NCBI GenBank assembly: GCA_015061315.1
Contig: SUWV01000004.1
Coordinates: 1 to 64,000, forward strand
Direction of reading: 5' to 3'
Length of the DNA stretch: 64,000 nucleotides
Source: Lentimicrobiaceae bacterium
Lineage (GTDB): Bacteria; Bacteroidota; Bacteroidia; Bacteroidales; F082
Part shown: positions 19,094-29,179 of the stretch, piece after piece
How positions within the stretch are numbered: position 1 is the stretch's first letter
Layout of the letters: the number at the start of each line of letters is the position of its first letter
Translations under genes and position numbers: made by a program
Notes under the pieces: generated by a model
What the model was told of the DNA's origin: nothing
What the model saw: only the letters and a program-made list of their open reading frames with translations
Databases searched by the model: none

Positions 19094-20365
19094 GTGATTA
19101 ACCAATTAATTTTTAATGTTATGGATAATGCTAAACTAATATCAGAATATGGTCTTCCATTGGAAGTAGAACTCAGCACTCAGATTTATAACGCCTTGCA
19201 GGGTAATGTCGTTGAAGAGATCATCAAAATGGCTAAGATTCCTTTCTCGGATAATTATTACCGTAGCATGCTCGAAGGTCATAGCTTCAAGGTAGAAGAA
19301 GGCACTCTGTCGCGCTACTACAACATATTCAATGAGATAAAAGAGACGCTGCAGTTTACAGAGCCTGTCGATTTCTACATCACCGGCGACCCTTCTGTCA
19401 ATGCTTTTGCCATCGCTTCTCAAGAAGAGGGCGAACCTAATATCATCAACGTAAACTCTTCTCTCATACAGCTTATGACCGACGATGAGTTACGTTTCGT
19501 CATCGGTCACGAGATGGGACATCTCATCAATAAAAACGCTACTCTCGTGAAACTCATCAACTTCGTCTTCCCTCATGGCGCTACTATTCCTATCACGCTT
19601 CAATATAAAATCAGACTTTGGCAGCAGCTCTCTGAACTCGTCGCCGACCGCTTCGGCTATATGGCGATGCCTAACCTTAACGTCTGCATCTCTGCTTTCT
19701 TTAAGATGTCGTCGGGCTTGGATTTCAACAAGATGGACATGAAAGTGGAGGCTTTCCTCGAAGATAACAAAAAACGCTTGGAATATTTTCGTAACGACAA
19801 AGGTATCAACTTCGCGACACATCCTATCAATCCTATCAGAGTGGAGGCTTTGAACCAATTCTCTAAAAGTGTGTTCTTCAACGAGAAAGGTACAAGTAAG
19901 GAGGACCTCGAAAACGGCATGAACGAGTTAATAGAAATATTATTAAAGGTGAGAAACACTGAACTCGACTCTAATATGGCGAAGTTCATCGCGACAGCCG
20001 GCTTGATAATAGCCAACTGCGACGAGAATATCAGTGAAAACGAAATCGACTTGATATTCAGCGAGCTGTCGGTCTTGGAGATCTTCCCTAAGACTTATTT
20101 GGAAGATATCGCTCAGAGCGACGTGGTGGAGACTTTCAAGGAATCTATCAAGAAACTGCTTGAATTGAATCCTGAGACAAGAGAGGCGATGCTGAGATAT
20201 TTGATTTCTATCGCTTTGGCTGACAAAGACATCAACGTCAAGGAAGTGGAGTTGATTTTCAATATCGCTGCAGGTGAACTCGGCTACTCTCCTATGGAGA
20301 CGGCTCAAATCTTCTCGCAGATGATTCAAATAGATTTCACCCCAAGTATGAATGCGCTATGTTAA
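19094..20365 (+). CDS. M48-family metallopeptidase with C-terminal TerB-like domain
   Basis: RFVIGHEMGHLINKN (HExxH) and ELVADRFG; C-terminal GLIIANCDENISENEIDLIFSEL...LALADKDINVKEVELIFNIA. Confidence 0.85.
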   Translation: MINQLIFNVMDNAKLISEYGLPLEVELSTQIYNALQGNVVEEIIKMAKIPFSDNYYRSMLEGHSFKVEEGTLSRYYNIFNEIKETLQFTEPVDFYITGDPSVNAFAIASQEEGEPNIINVNSSLIQLMTDDELRFVIGHEMGHLINKNATLVKLINFVFPHGATIPITLQYKIRLWQQLSELVADRFGYMAMPNLNVCISAFFKMSSGLDFNKMDMKVEAFLEDNKKRLEYFRNDKGINFATHPINPIRVEALNQFSKSVFFNEKGTSKEDLENGMNELIEILLKVRNTELDSNMAKFIATAGLIIANCDENISENEIDLIFSELSVLEIFPKTYLEDIAQSDVVETFKESIKKLLELNPETREAMLRYLISIALADKDINVKEVELIFNIAAGELGYSPMETAQIFSQMIQIDFTPSMNALC

Positions 20366-20401
20366 GTCAACGAGACTACATGACTACAAGTCAACAAGTA
20401 T

Positions 20402-20446
20402 AGACGCGTCAATTACAAAGACAAATATACAATAATTGACGCGTCT
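20402..20446. repeat. Palindromic element AGACGCGTCAATTA...TAATTGACGCGTCT (terminator-like)
   Basis: 14-bp perfect inverted repeat between two plus-strand genes. Confidence 0.85.
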
Positions 20447-20467
20447 CAAAAAGCCTAAATATAAACT

Positions 20468-21370
20468 ATGATTGATTTTAAAGATATTACATTAGAAGAT
20501 AAAGAGATAATTACGTCGTACATTTTTCCTAACGATTGTTGTAATTGTGAGCTTTCTTTTTCAAATCTCATCTCGTGGCGTTTCTTATACAACACGAAAT
20601 ATGCTGTCGTTGATGATTTTCTGATACTTTTCTATCATAATCAGCAATATGGCGATATTTACATGATGCCTATCGGTAAAGGTAATGCTGATGCAATAGT
20701 GAATAAGTTGATAGACGACGCCCATGCTCGTGGCAACAAGTTTATGATGCACGCGGCTTGTCATTTCGTTGAGAATCAGCTCAGCGATGAGATGAAAGAA
20801 CGACTTCTCTTAGAGCCTAATCGAGACAGCTTTGATTATGTGTATAACAGAGAAGACTTGGCCACATTGAAAGGTAATAAGTTCCAACAGAAACGTAATC
20901 ACGTCAACCGTTTTAAGAAGACTTATCCTAACTGGGAATATAAGTCGGCGACGCCAGAATTGATAAGACTTTGTATCGAGAAAGAAAACGAATGGTACGA
21001 GAGCAACGATGATTATAAACATCAGGATATTGGCAACGAGCGACAAGCCTTGTTATTTGCCATGACTCATGCTGAGGAGATTGGTGTGAAAGGCGGAGTG
21101 TTGTTTGTCGATAATGAAGTCGTCGCCTTCACTTTCGGTTATCCTATCAACCACAAGACTTTCGGTGTTCATTTCGAGAAGGCTGACATCAACTATACAG
21201 GAGCTTTTACTGTTATAAATCAGATGTTTGCGAACGACATTCCTGAGGAGTTTGAATATATAAATCGTGAAGAAGACTTAGGAATAGAAGGACTAAGGAA
21301 AGCGAAGACTTCATATAATCCAGCGTTTCTGATAACAAAAGGCTTGATACAGCTGAAGGTTGAGAGTTGA
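20468..21370 (+). CDS. DUF2156-family protein
   Basis: MIDFKDITLEDKEIITSYIFPNDCCNCELSFSNLISWRFLYNTKYAVVDDFLIL; GNAT-fold DUF2156 pattern. Confidence 0.8.
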   Translation: MIDFKDITLEDKEIITSYIFPNDCCNCELSFSNLISWRFLYNTKYAVVDDFLILFYHNQQYGDIYMMPIGKGNADAIVNKLIDDAHARGNKFMMHAACHFVENQLSDEMKERLLLEPNRDSFDYVYNREDLATLKGNKFQQKRNHVNRFKKTYPNWEYKSATPELIRLCIEKENEWYESNDDYKHQDIGNERQALLFAMTHAEEIGVKGGVLFVDNEVVAFTFGYPINHKTFGVHFEKADINYTGAFTVINQMFANDIPEEFEYINREEDLGIEGLRKAKTSYNPAFLITKGLIQLKVES

Positions 21371-21406
21371 GGGTTGAGAGTTTGAAAATTTTCATATCTT
21401 TGTGTC

Positions 21407-21727
21407 ATGGTAATTTTAGATAAATATAAACCTGGAAGTCACAGCATAAATCATTCACTTTTATGGGAATATGATATTGACAACTTTGACTGGCATAATT
21501 CTAAATCGTTGGTGGTTCAACGGGTTATAGAATTAGGGGAACCTGAAGATTACTATGCCGCTTTCGATTTATATGACGGTATTGAAGGCTTCAGAGAAAT
21601 AATAAAGACATTACCATACCTTAGTGATATAGATATCAATTTTGTATGCTTATTTTTTAATCTAAAAAGAGAAGAATTGAGATGTTGTACAAGGAGACAG
21701 TCGAACCAAAAACATTGGAACTTTTGA
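21407..21727 (+). CDS. DUF6922-like putative antitoxin
   Basis: SLLWEYDIDNFDWHNSKSLVVQRVIELGEPEDYYAAFDLYDGIEGFREIIKTLPYLSDIDINFV; directly upstream of and overlapping the AbiEii-like gene. Confidence 0.7.
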   Translation: MVILDKYKPGSHSINHSLLWEYDIDNFDWHNSKSLVVQRVIELGEPEDYYAAFDLYDGIEGFREIIKTLPYLSDIDINFVCLFFNLKREELRCCTRRQSNQKHWNF

Positions 21728-22320
21728 TTGATTTACAAAGAGAACCATTGTTAACGTCATTTAATCTTGTCGGTGGAACAGCTTTAGCCTTACATTTAGG
21801 ACATCGCAAGAGTATCGACCTCGATTTTTTTACATCAGAACAGTTTGACTTAGAAGAATTGAAAATGATGCTAACTAAGAAATATGACTTTAAAATTGCA
21901 TACAACAGATCACAGACTCTTAAAGGATTTATCAACGGTATTAAAATTGATTTCATAAGATTCGACTATCCACATTTATGCAATTGTGATATTATCGATG
22001 GTATCAGGTTTGAAAGTATTCCAGATATAATAGCAATGAAGTTGTTAAGCATCACTGATAATGGTTCTAGGATAAAAGATTTCATAGATATTGCATTCTT
22101 GTCATCAAAGTTCTCGTTAGAGGAAATGCTTAAGTTTTATGTTAATAAAATTCCTAATTCAAATGTTATGATACCTCTTAAAGCATTAACATATTTTGAT
22201 GATATAAACTTTAATGAAACAATAGTGATGCTGAACTTTGATTATAATTGGGAAAAAGTTTCAGAAAGATTAATTAACATGACAAAAGAACCAAACAAAA
22301 TATTTGAGAAATTACAATAA
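21682..22320 (+). CDS. AbiEii/AbiGii-type nucleotidyltransferase toxin
   Basis: LLTSFNLVGGTALALHLGHRKSIDLDFFTSEQFDLEELKMML. Confidence 0.88.
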   Translation: MLYKETVEPKTLELLIDLQREPLLTSFNLVGGTALALHLGHRKSIDLDFFTSEQFDLEELKMMLTKKYDFKIAYNRSQTLKGFINGIKIDFIRFDYPHLCNCDIIDGIRFESIPDIIAMKLLSITDNGSRIKDFIDIAFLSSKFSLEEMLKFYVNKIPNSNVMIPLKALTYFDDINFNETIVMLNFDYNWEKVSERLINMTKEPNKIFEKLQ

Positions 22321-22328
22321 CTAAAGAA

Positions 22329-22826
22329 ATGACAATAACATTATATCACGGATCTTATATAGAAGTTAAAAATCCTTTGGTGAATGTCGGAAGAAAAAAT
22401 CTCGATTTCGGGCAGGGTTTTTATCTTTATAACTCTAAGTCGGAAGCTGAGTCGTGGGCAAAGATTGCATCAAATCGTGAAGGCGATGATGTTAAACCAA
22501 TTGTAAATGTCTATAACTTTGATTATTTCAGGACTAAAAACATAGGCTATCGTTTCAATGAATTTGAAACCTATAATATCGAATGGCTGAATTTTGTCGT
22601 CGATTGCCGCAAAGGTAAAGATGTGTTTTCTGATTATGACATTGTCATCGCTGGCAGCATCGACGACGAGATTGCTAATATCGTTGTGGATTATGAAAAA
22701 GGTGTCATCACCGCTGAACAGGCTCTCGAGCAGTTAAGATATAAAGATGTCAAGCATCAGATTTGCATTTTAAATCAAGAGATTATTGATTATTGTTTGG
22801 AATTTGTTGAAAGTTATACATTATGA
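22329..22826 (+). CDS. DUF3990-family protein (ADP-ribosyltransferase-like fold suspected)
   Basis: MTITLYHGSYIEVKNPLVNVGRKNLDFGQGFYLYNSKSEAESWAK. Confidence 0.8.
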   Translation: MTITLYHGSYIEVKNPLVNVGRKNLDFGQGFYLYNSKSEAESWAKIASNREGDDVKPIVNVYNFDYFRTKNIGYRFNEFETYNIEWLNFVVDCRKGKDVFSDYDIVIAGSIDDEIANIVVDYEKGVITAEQALEQLRYKDVKHQICILNQEIIDYCLEFVESYTL

Positions 22827-23959
22827 ACGACAGAATAAAAAACGAGACTCGCGTCTTGTGGGACAAATGTTTTAGCGAGGAAGACAAACGTTTTGTGGAT
22901 TTTTATTTCGAGAAACGATATAACGAAAATGATAATATCTTTATCGAGAAGGACGGCAAAGTCGTCTCTGCATTGCAGCTCATCTCCTACCCTTTCTCTT
23001 ATTATGGCAAGACGATAGGCTGCTCCTACCTATCAGGCTGCTGCACTGATCCTGATTATCGCTCGCAAGGCTTGATGAACGACCTGATCATCAAAGCACT
23101 GAAGCAAGCAAAGAACAACGGCGCTTGTTTCGCAGCTCTTATCCCTGCATCGGAAAGTCTCTTCAACTATTACGCAGGAACTAACTTCGTCACAACTTTC
23201 GATTATTCTAAGATAAGGATTAATTTAAGTCAACAAGTCAACGAGACTACAAGTCAACAAGTGAGCAATTCAGTAATATCAGATTTCCAACAGCTAATAG
23301 CTAATAGCCAACAGCCAACAGCTGATTTTTACGAAGTGTATGAATATTTTAACAATAAAATGAGAGCTCGTAACTGTTGCATCCAGCATAATGAATATGA
23401 TTTTAAAGTCATTACAGACGACTTGGAGTTGTTCGATAATCATCTGCTTGTTGCGAGATATGGAGAAGATATTTGCGGCTTGGCTTTCTGTTATTTAAGA
23501 AACGACGAGATCTATATCAAAGATGTCTTCGCCAAATCGAGTGCTATCTTCAGCGACTTGATATCAGCTGCAGGGAAAATGACGAAAGGCGAAAGTCTAA
23601 AGTCTAAAGCGTCAGAGTCAGTGTCAATAAACATTCTAGTTCCTCCTGTTGCGGGACAGAAGACGCATCGTCTCGGGATGGCGCGTCTTATAGATGCGGA
23701 GACAATGTTACGACTTTACGCGATGTCGCATCCGAAGATGAAAATTGAGATTTCTTTAGTCGATACTATCTTGCCAGAAAACAACGGCACATATTATATT
23801 AATAATGGCACGTTGGATAAGAAAAACTCTATCGGGACAAACGTCGTTGATATTGAGCAGCTGACGCAGGCTTTGTTCGGCTACAAAACAGAAACGCTGC
23901 CCGAGAAGTTAAAAGCGTTTAACAACCAAGCAACGTTTATGAGTCTGATGTTGGATTGA
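22823..23959 (+). CDS. GNAT-family acetyltransferase (two-domain, Eis-like layout)
   Basis: VSALQLISYPFSYYGKTIGCSYLSGCCTDPDYRSQGLMNDLIIKAL; contains in-frame repeat tracts. Confidence 0.8.
   Translation: MNDRIKNETRVLWDKCFSEEDKRFVDFYFEKRYNENDNIFIEKDGKVVSALQLISYPFSYYGKTIGCSYLSGCCTDPDYRSQGLMNDLIIKALKQAKNNGACFAALIPASESLFNYYAGTNFVTTFDYSKIRINLSQQVNETTSQQVSNSVISDFQQLIANSQQPTADFYEVYEYFNNKMRARNCCIQHNEYDFKVITDDLELFDNHLLVARYGEDICGLAFCYLRNDEIYIKDVFAKSSAIFSDLISAAGKMTKGESLKSKASESVSINILVPPVAGQKTHRLGMARLIDAETMLRLYAMSHPKMKIEISLVDTILPENNGTYYINNGTLDKKNSIGTNVVDIEQLTQALFGYKTETLPEKLKAFNNQATFMSLMLD
23228..23263 (+). repeat. Octamer-type repeat inside the GNAT gene
   Basis: agtcaacaagtcaacgagactacaagtcaacaagtgag -> SQQVNETTSQQVS. 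Confidence 0.9.
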
Positions 23960-23996
23960 GATTGTTCTGATTTGAACATTTTCTTTCCTTGTTCGT

Positions 23997-25553
23997 TTGT
24001 CATATCAAACGAAACATCATCAGGTTATGAGACCTTTTTTACTTTTATTAACGGGTTTAATAAGTCAACAAATCAACGGGACTACGAGTCGACAAGCTGA
24101 GTCGCTGAGTTATAATGACACAGTGTCGCAAAGTTCAACAGCTACGAGCCAAGATCTGACAGCTAATATAGATTTCAGAACAGCTGTCAGATTGATGCTC
24201 GAGAACAACAACGCCATCAAAGCTGCTGAGAAAAATACCGAGTTGGCAAGACGTCAGTCGCAGCTCATCAACGCGAGCTGGTTCCCAACAATCACGATGA
24301 CTGGTACTTACGCCATGATGTCGAATAAGATCAGCGTTAATCAAGAATACGCTCCACTACTCGACCCTCTCAAAGAAAAATATGCCGATGACTTCCTCGT
24401 GCCTAATGTTTTAAATTTCATTTCTAAGGAGTTAGGTGATTTGTCATTTGATGTTCCCGTCATCGACGACGACTTCGGCTCAATAGATTTGGAAGTCATA
24501 TATCCTTTGTTTACAGGAGTTAAAAGAATTTATGCCAATAAGTTAGCCAAAGATAACGAATCGCTTTCGGAGATCACTAAAGAGTCGATTGGTGCAACGA
24601 AATATTTGGAACTTGCCAATATTTATTTTTCTTTAAGTCTTAATGAATCAATGATAAAAGTCCTTAACGAATCTCACGATATGACAAAACATCATTATTC
24701 GCAGGCTGTCAAGATGGAAAATATCGGCATGTTCGACAAAGCAGAACGTCTCATTGTGAAAGTAGCACTCGACGAAAGCGACAGAAATCTCAAAAGCGCA
24801 GAAAATCAGAATGAAGTCTTGAAGAATGCTCTGTATACTATTATAGGACTACGAGACAACAAGTCAACAAGTCAACAAGTTGGTCAGCAAGTCGACAATA
24901 CAACAGACAACGGACAAAACATTTCTACTTCCACTTCATTGTTTCTCAATGAACAATATCCGTCATTAGATTGGTTTAAAGATATGATGCGTAAAAACTC
25001 TTACGTATACAAACAGTCGGAGCTTCATAATGATATTTCTAAAAATACTTTAAGAATGAGTAGGTCTAATTATTTCCCGGTTATTTCAGTCTTTGGCAAA
25101 CAGACAATCGCTTCGTATCATGTCCCTAACAACCTGATACCTAATACTGTTGGCGGTATAAATCTCGCTTGGGATATTTTCGATGGACTTGCGAGAGAGC
25201 GTAACATACAGATGACTAAGATAGAATCTGAGATTATCAGCGAGACGCAGCAGAACCTGAAAAATGAATTGGAAATAGCTGTCGATGAATGGCATGCCAA
25301 TCTTAAGCAAGCTGTCGTCAATGCAAAAGATTTACAATCCTCATTGGATTTAGCGGAAGAAGTCTATAAGATAAGAAAGAAATCATTTGCCGAAGGTCTA
25401 TGCACATCGCAGCAAGTCCTTGACGCATTAAATCTTTTAAACAAGACTAAGTTATTGTTGCTCACGACCTATTTTGAATACGACATCGCTTTGGCGAACC
25501 TATGCTGTCTCTGCGGAATACCAGAATATTTCGAAGCGTTTATCAATGAATAG
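23997..25553 (+). CDS. TolC-family outer membrane efflux protein
   Basis: AVRLMLENNNAIKAAEKNTELARRQSQLINASWFPTITMTGTYAMMSNK; paired C-terminal repeat; followed by HlyD and permeases. Confidence 0.88.
   Translation: MSYQTKHHQVMRPFLLLLTGLISQQINGTTSRQAESLSYNDTVSQSSTATSQDLTANIDFRTAVRLMLENNNAIKAAEKNTELARRQSQLINASWFPTITMTGTYAMMSNKISVNQEYAPLLDPLKEKYADDFLVPNVLNFISKELGDLSFDVPVIDDDFGSIDLEVIYPLFTGVKRIYANKLAKDNESLSEITKESIGATKYLELANIYFSLSLNESMIKVLNESHDMTKHHYSQAVKMENIGMFDKAERLIVKVALDESDRNLKSAENQNEVLKNALYTIIGLRDNKSTSQQVGQQVDNTTDNGQNISTSTSLFLNEQYPSLDWFKDMMRKNSYVYKQSELHNDISKNTLRMSRSNYFPVISVFGKQTIASYHVPNNLIPNTVGGINLAWDIFDGLARERNIQMTKIESEIISETQQNLKNELEIAVDEWHANLKQAVVNAKDLQSSLDLAEEVYKIRKKSFAEGLCTSQQVLDALNLLNKTKLLLLTTYFEYDIALANLCCLCGIPEYFEAFINE
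24848..24897 (+). repeat. Octamer-type repeat inside the TolC gene
   Basis: ctacgagacaacaagtcaacaagtcaacaagttggtcagcaagtcgaca -> RDNKSTSQQVGQQVDN; second tract at 24062-24108. Confidence 0.9.
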
Positions 25554-25580
25554 TTTATAGTTTATAGTTTTATAATTAAG

Positions 25581-26597
25581 TTGATAATGAAAATATCTAA
25601 CAAAATATTATTTACGGCATTTGTGGTTATATTATTGATAATATTGACCTTATCTATTCTCGGCATTTTCTTGATGAAGGAAAGAGACATTGTTTTGCAA
25701 GGACAGATTGAAGCTGAAGAATATAATATTTCAGGTTTGTTGCCTGGAAGGATTGAAGAGATATATGTCGAAAAAGGACAGCATGTAAAAAAAGGCGACA
25801 TCTTAGTACATATTATCTCTAATGAAGTTATTGCTGAATATGAAGCTCAGAAATCGTTGGAGAAAGCAGCTAAGCTACAGAGCGAGAAACTCGACTCAGG
25901 CTCACGTAAGGAATTGGTTTCCATTGCCAAGGAATTATGGGACGGCACTAAAGCCGATTTAAACTTAGCAAAAACGACTTACGAAAGAATATCCGCCTTG
26001 TATGAAGATTCTATCGTCAGCCAGCAGCGCAGAGATGAAGTCGAGGCAATTTACAAGTCAGCATTGGCAGCTGAACGTGCTGCATATCATCAATATAAGA
26101 TTGCTAAAGAAGGTGCGCAGGAACAAGATAAAGCATCGGCAAAAGAGATGGCAAAAGCTGCTCGAAGTAACGCCGAAGTCGTGAAGGCACTGCTGAAAGA
26201 CTCAAAACTCGCAGCTCCTATTTCTGGACAGGTAGCTACTATAGCATTGAACAAAGGAGAGTTATCGTCGATAGGTACTTCCATCATGACCATTGTCGAT
26301 ATAGAAAACCCTTATTTAGTCATGAATGTACGCGAGGATTTGTTAAAATATTTTAAGATGGGAAACGACATCTTATGCGAGATACCAGCCTTAGGATTGA
26401 AAGACATTCCTTTCAGCATCAACTACATATCTCCACTCGGCAGCTTCGCCACATGGAAAGCCACCAAAGACAGCGGCGGCTACGACCTAAGAACATTTGA
26501 AATACAAGCAGTTCCAAAATATAAAATAGAAGACCTACGACCTGGAATGACATGTTTGTTGACAATTGACAATGAACAATTTACAATGAACAATTAA
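25581..26597 (+). CDS. HlyD-family periplasmic adaptor
   Basis: N-terminal TM; YNISGLLPGRIEEIYVEKGQHVKKGDILVHI; AAPISGQVATIALNKGELSSIGTSIMTIVD. Confidence 0.9.
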   Translation: MIMKISNKILFTAFVVILLIILTLSILGIFLMKERDIVLQGQIEAEEYNISGLLPGRIEEIYVEKGQHVKKGDILVHIISNEVIAEYEAQKSLEKAAKLQSEKLDSGSRKELVSIAKELWDGTKADLNLAKTTYERISALYEDSIVSQQRRDEVEAIYKSALAAERAAYHQYKIAKEGAQEQDKASAKEMAKAARSNAEVVKALLKDSKLAAPISGQVATIALNKGELSSIGTSIMTIVDIENPYLVMNVREDLLKYFKMGNDILCEIPALGLKDIPFSINYISPLGSFATWKATKDSGGYDLRTFEIQAVPKYKIEDLRPGMTCLLTIDNEQFTMNN

Positions 26598-26632
26598 CAA
26601 TTAACAATTAACAATTAACAATGTATAATATG
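26562..26632 (+). repeat. Heptamer tandem repeat (AATTAAC/AATGAAC) spanning the HlyD stop codon
   Basis: gacaattgacaatgaacaatttacaatgaacaattaacaattaacaattaacaattaacaatg. Confidence 0.92.
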
Positions 26633-26682
26633 TAATTATCTCATTGACTTATTGTCTTAATGACTTATTGACTTAAAATAAA

Positions 26683-27849
26683 ATGAACAAAACGAATCAT
26701 CATAGTGGATTTTTTGCTGTCGTCAAGAGAGAGTGCGGTATCTTGGTATCGAGGCCTCTGTATCTTTTCACGGCATTGATATTTCCATTATTCGCTTTGT
26801 TTTTCATGACGACGATTTTTGGCAACGGCATGATCGACAGCATTCCTGTAGGCATAGTCGATGAGGATAACAGTACGATGTCGCGTGATATAGAGCGGCT
26901 TTGCTCGGCGGTACCCGAAATTCGTGTGACAGAAAAATTCTCCAACACCGCCGAGGCTCGCGATGCTCTTCTCTCAAAGAAAATATACGGCTATCTCATA
27001 ATACCGCATGACTTCCAGAAAGACGTGGAGGCAAACAGAAACACCACGCTAACACTATGTTATCATTACGCTTTTCTGAGCGTCGGCTCCGAGGTGATGC
27101 AAGGTTTCCTCAACGCATTAAGAATCATAGCTGTCGCTCCATTACAACAGACGACCGACTTCCTCGGTATCGACGACGAGACATTAGAGACGTTGGCATC
27201 GCCCATCAGCATAGCAGCTCATCCTTTATATAACCCTGCCTTAAATTACTCTTCATATCTCACATTCCCTTACTTCTGGGTTCTGTTTCAAATCTTGATT
27301 TTACTTAACATAGCATATTCCTTCGGCATGGATTTCAAAGACATAAGGAAGACAAGAGAATGTCTGAAAGCTGGTAACAATAAAATGCTCAATGTGGTCT
27401 TCGGAAAACTTACACCTTATATATTAATATTTACCGCCATAGCCATCTTCGCCGACGTACTGATGTTCGACATCATGGACTTCGACTTACATGCTAACAT
27501 CGTCTCAATAATAGCAGTCTGTTTTCTGTTCATCATGGCGACATGTTCTGTCTCGCTTTTCCTTTTCTCTATATATCCCAACCTGCCGATTATCATCAGT
27601 TTCATCTCGATGTTCGGCTCGTTGGGAGCCACTTTTGCCGGCGTGACTTTCCCCGTAAACGCGATGTACCCAATCTTCGAAAAATTATCACTGCTCTTCC
27701 CTATCCGTCACTTCGTCGTAATAACCGACTACCTTCGCTATGAAAGCCACGCCTTTTTATATTGCTGGAAATCAGTCTTGATATTAATAAGCTTTAACAT
27801 TCTGATAATAATAGCGAGTTTACTTTTAAAATTAAGAATGAAAAATTAA
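26683..27849 (+). CDS. ABC-2 type transporter permease
   Basis: RECGILVSRPLYLFTALIFPLFALFFMTTIFGNGMIDSIPVGIVDEDNSTMSRDIERL. Confidence 0.88.
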   Translation: MNKTNHHSGFFAVVKRECGILVSRPLYLFTALIFPLFALFFMTTIFGNGMIDSIPVGIVDEDNSTMSRDIERLCSAVPEIRVTEKFSNTAEARDALLSKKIYGYLIIPHDFQKDVEANRNTTLTLCYHYAFLSVGSEVMQGFLNALRIIAVAPLQQTTDFLGIDDETLETLASPISIAAHPLYNPALNYSSYLTFPYFWVLFQILILLNIAYSFGMDFKDIRKTRECLKAGNNKMLNVVFGKLTPYILIFTAIAIFADVLMFDIMDFDLHANIVSIIAVCFLFIMATCSVSLFLFSIYPNLPIIISFISMFGSLGATFAGVTFPVNAMYPIFEKLSLLFPIRHFVVITDYLRYESHAFLYCWKSVLILISFNILIIIASLLLKLRMKN

Positions 27850-27930
27850 GAATGAAGAATTAAGAATGAAGAATTACAAACATCTCATAACTTATTATCT
27901 TATTGACTCATTGACTTGTAGACTTAAAAC

Positions 27931-29079
27931 ATGAACGACATTATCAAAATAATATGCTCTGAATTTAAGGCGATCGGGACCAACATTCCGATTCTTATTG
28001 TATTGATTCTCGGCAATGTAGGTTACGGTTTTCTATATAACTTACTATATAACACAAACGTATATCGCGAAGCACCTATTGCAATCGTTGATATGTCGCA
28101 GAGCGATTTGAGCCGTCATTTCATTGATTATATTGACGCTACACAGCAAGTCGATGTCGTCATGAAGACTCAAGACTTTCATCAAGCCAAAGAAAAACTC
28201 GTCGAGAAAGAGATTATCGGCTTCCTTTATATTCCTTCCGAGCTGAAAGAAAATGTGATGCGAGGCAGACAGACCGAATGTACCATTTACGGCTCAACGC
28301 TTTCATTCTTAGATTATCTTAACATTTCAGAAGCTGTCAATTTCGCTTGCTTGGAAATTAATTCAGAGTTACTCCCTGAGATGATAAAATCTCTTAATAT
28401 GATTGACGTTCTTTTTCTTGCTAACGACAAGGCTGTCAATATCGTAAGCGAGCCGCTTTATAACAGCACTGAAGGTTACGGCACATATCTCATTCCGCCA
28501 GTGATGGTGATTATAATTTTCCAGACCATGATGATAACAATGGCGATGAGGCTTGGAGGAGAAAAAGTCAACAAGACCACAAGACCACAAGTCATTAAGT
28601 CATATAAAATCGTTCTCGGCAAAGCAATCACCAATGTGATGATTTATATTGTATTTTCGGTTTTCTTCTTAGGCTTGCTACCATTGATATTTCATCTTCC
28701 ACATCTCGGTAATTACTTAAACATCACAATCATGATGATACCATATCTTTTTGCGACTGCGTTCTTCTGTCTGTGTTTAGCTCCATTTTTCACCGATGCC
28801 GACATGCCATTGTTTCTCATCGTCTTCATGTCGGTGCCATTGGTCTTTCTGACTGGCATCTCCTACCCTTTGGAGCTTATGCCTTGGCATTGGAAGATTC
28901 TGCATTATCTCTTTCCTGTCGCACCCGCCACCTTAGCCTTTGTGAAGTTAGACTGTATGGGCGGCGATCTAAGTAATATACGTCCAGAACTGCTGACACT
29001 CTGGATACAATGCGCTGTTTATTTCTTAGTCGCGGTTTTAGTATGGAGAAGAGGGACAAGATGTATTAATAACTTATAA
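27931..29079 (+). CDS. ABC-2 type transporter permease
   Basis: ILGNVGYGFLYNLLYNTNVYREAPIAIVDMSQSDLSRHFIDYIDATQQV; YPLELMPWHWKILHYLFPVAPAT. Confidence 0.88.
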   Translation: MNDIIKIICSEFKAIGTNIPILIVLILGNVGYGFLYNLLYNTNVYREAPIAIVDMSQSDLSRHFIDYIDATQQVDVVMKTQDFHQAKEKLVEKEIIGFLYIPSELKENVMRGRQTECTIYGSTLSFLDYLNISEAVNFACLEINSELLPEMIKSLNMIDVLFLANDKAVNIVSEPLYNSTEGYGTYLIPPVMVIIIFQTMMITMAMRLGGEKVNKTTRPQVIKSYKIVLGKAITNVMIYIVFSVFFLGLLPLIFHLPHLGNYLNITIMMIPYLFATAFFCLCLAPFFTDADMPLFLIVFMSVPLVFLTGISYPLELMPWHWKILHYLFPVAPATLAFVKLDCMGGDLSNIRPELLTLWIQCAVYFLVAVLVWRRGTRCINNL

Positions 29080-29179
29080 AAAAGACTTACGGACAAGCAT
29101 AAACCAAAATCGCTTGTCCGTAAGTCGAATAATTTACAATAACAGTTAGAGTTTTTGTATATCGTATTGTTACTCCGTA

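Noticed and set aside
19142-20329. Several minus-strand ORFs of 93-128 aa
   Set aside because: Shadow ORFs of the M48/TerB gene; no independent promoter or family signal.
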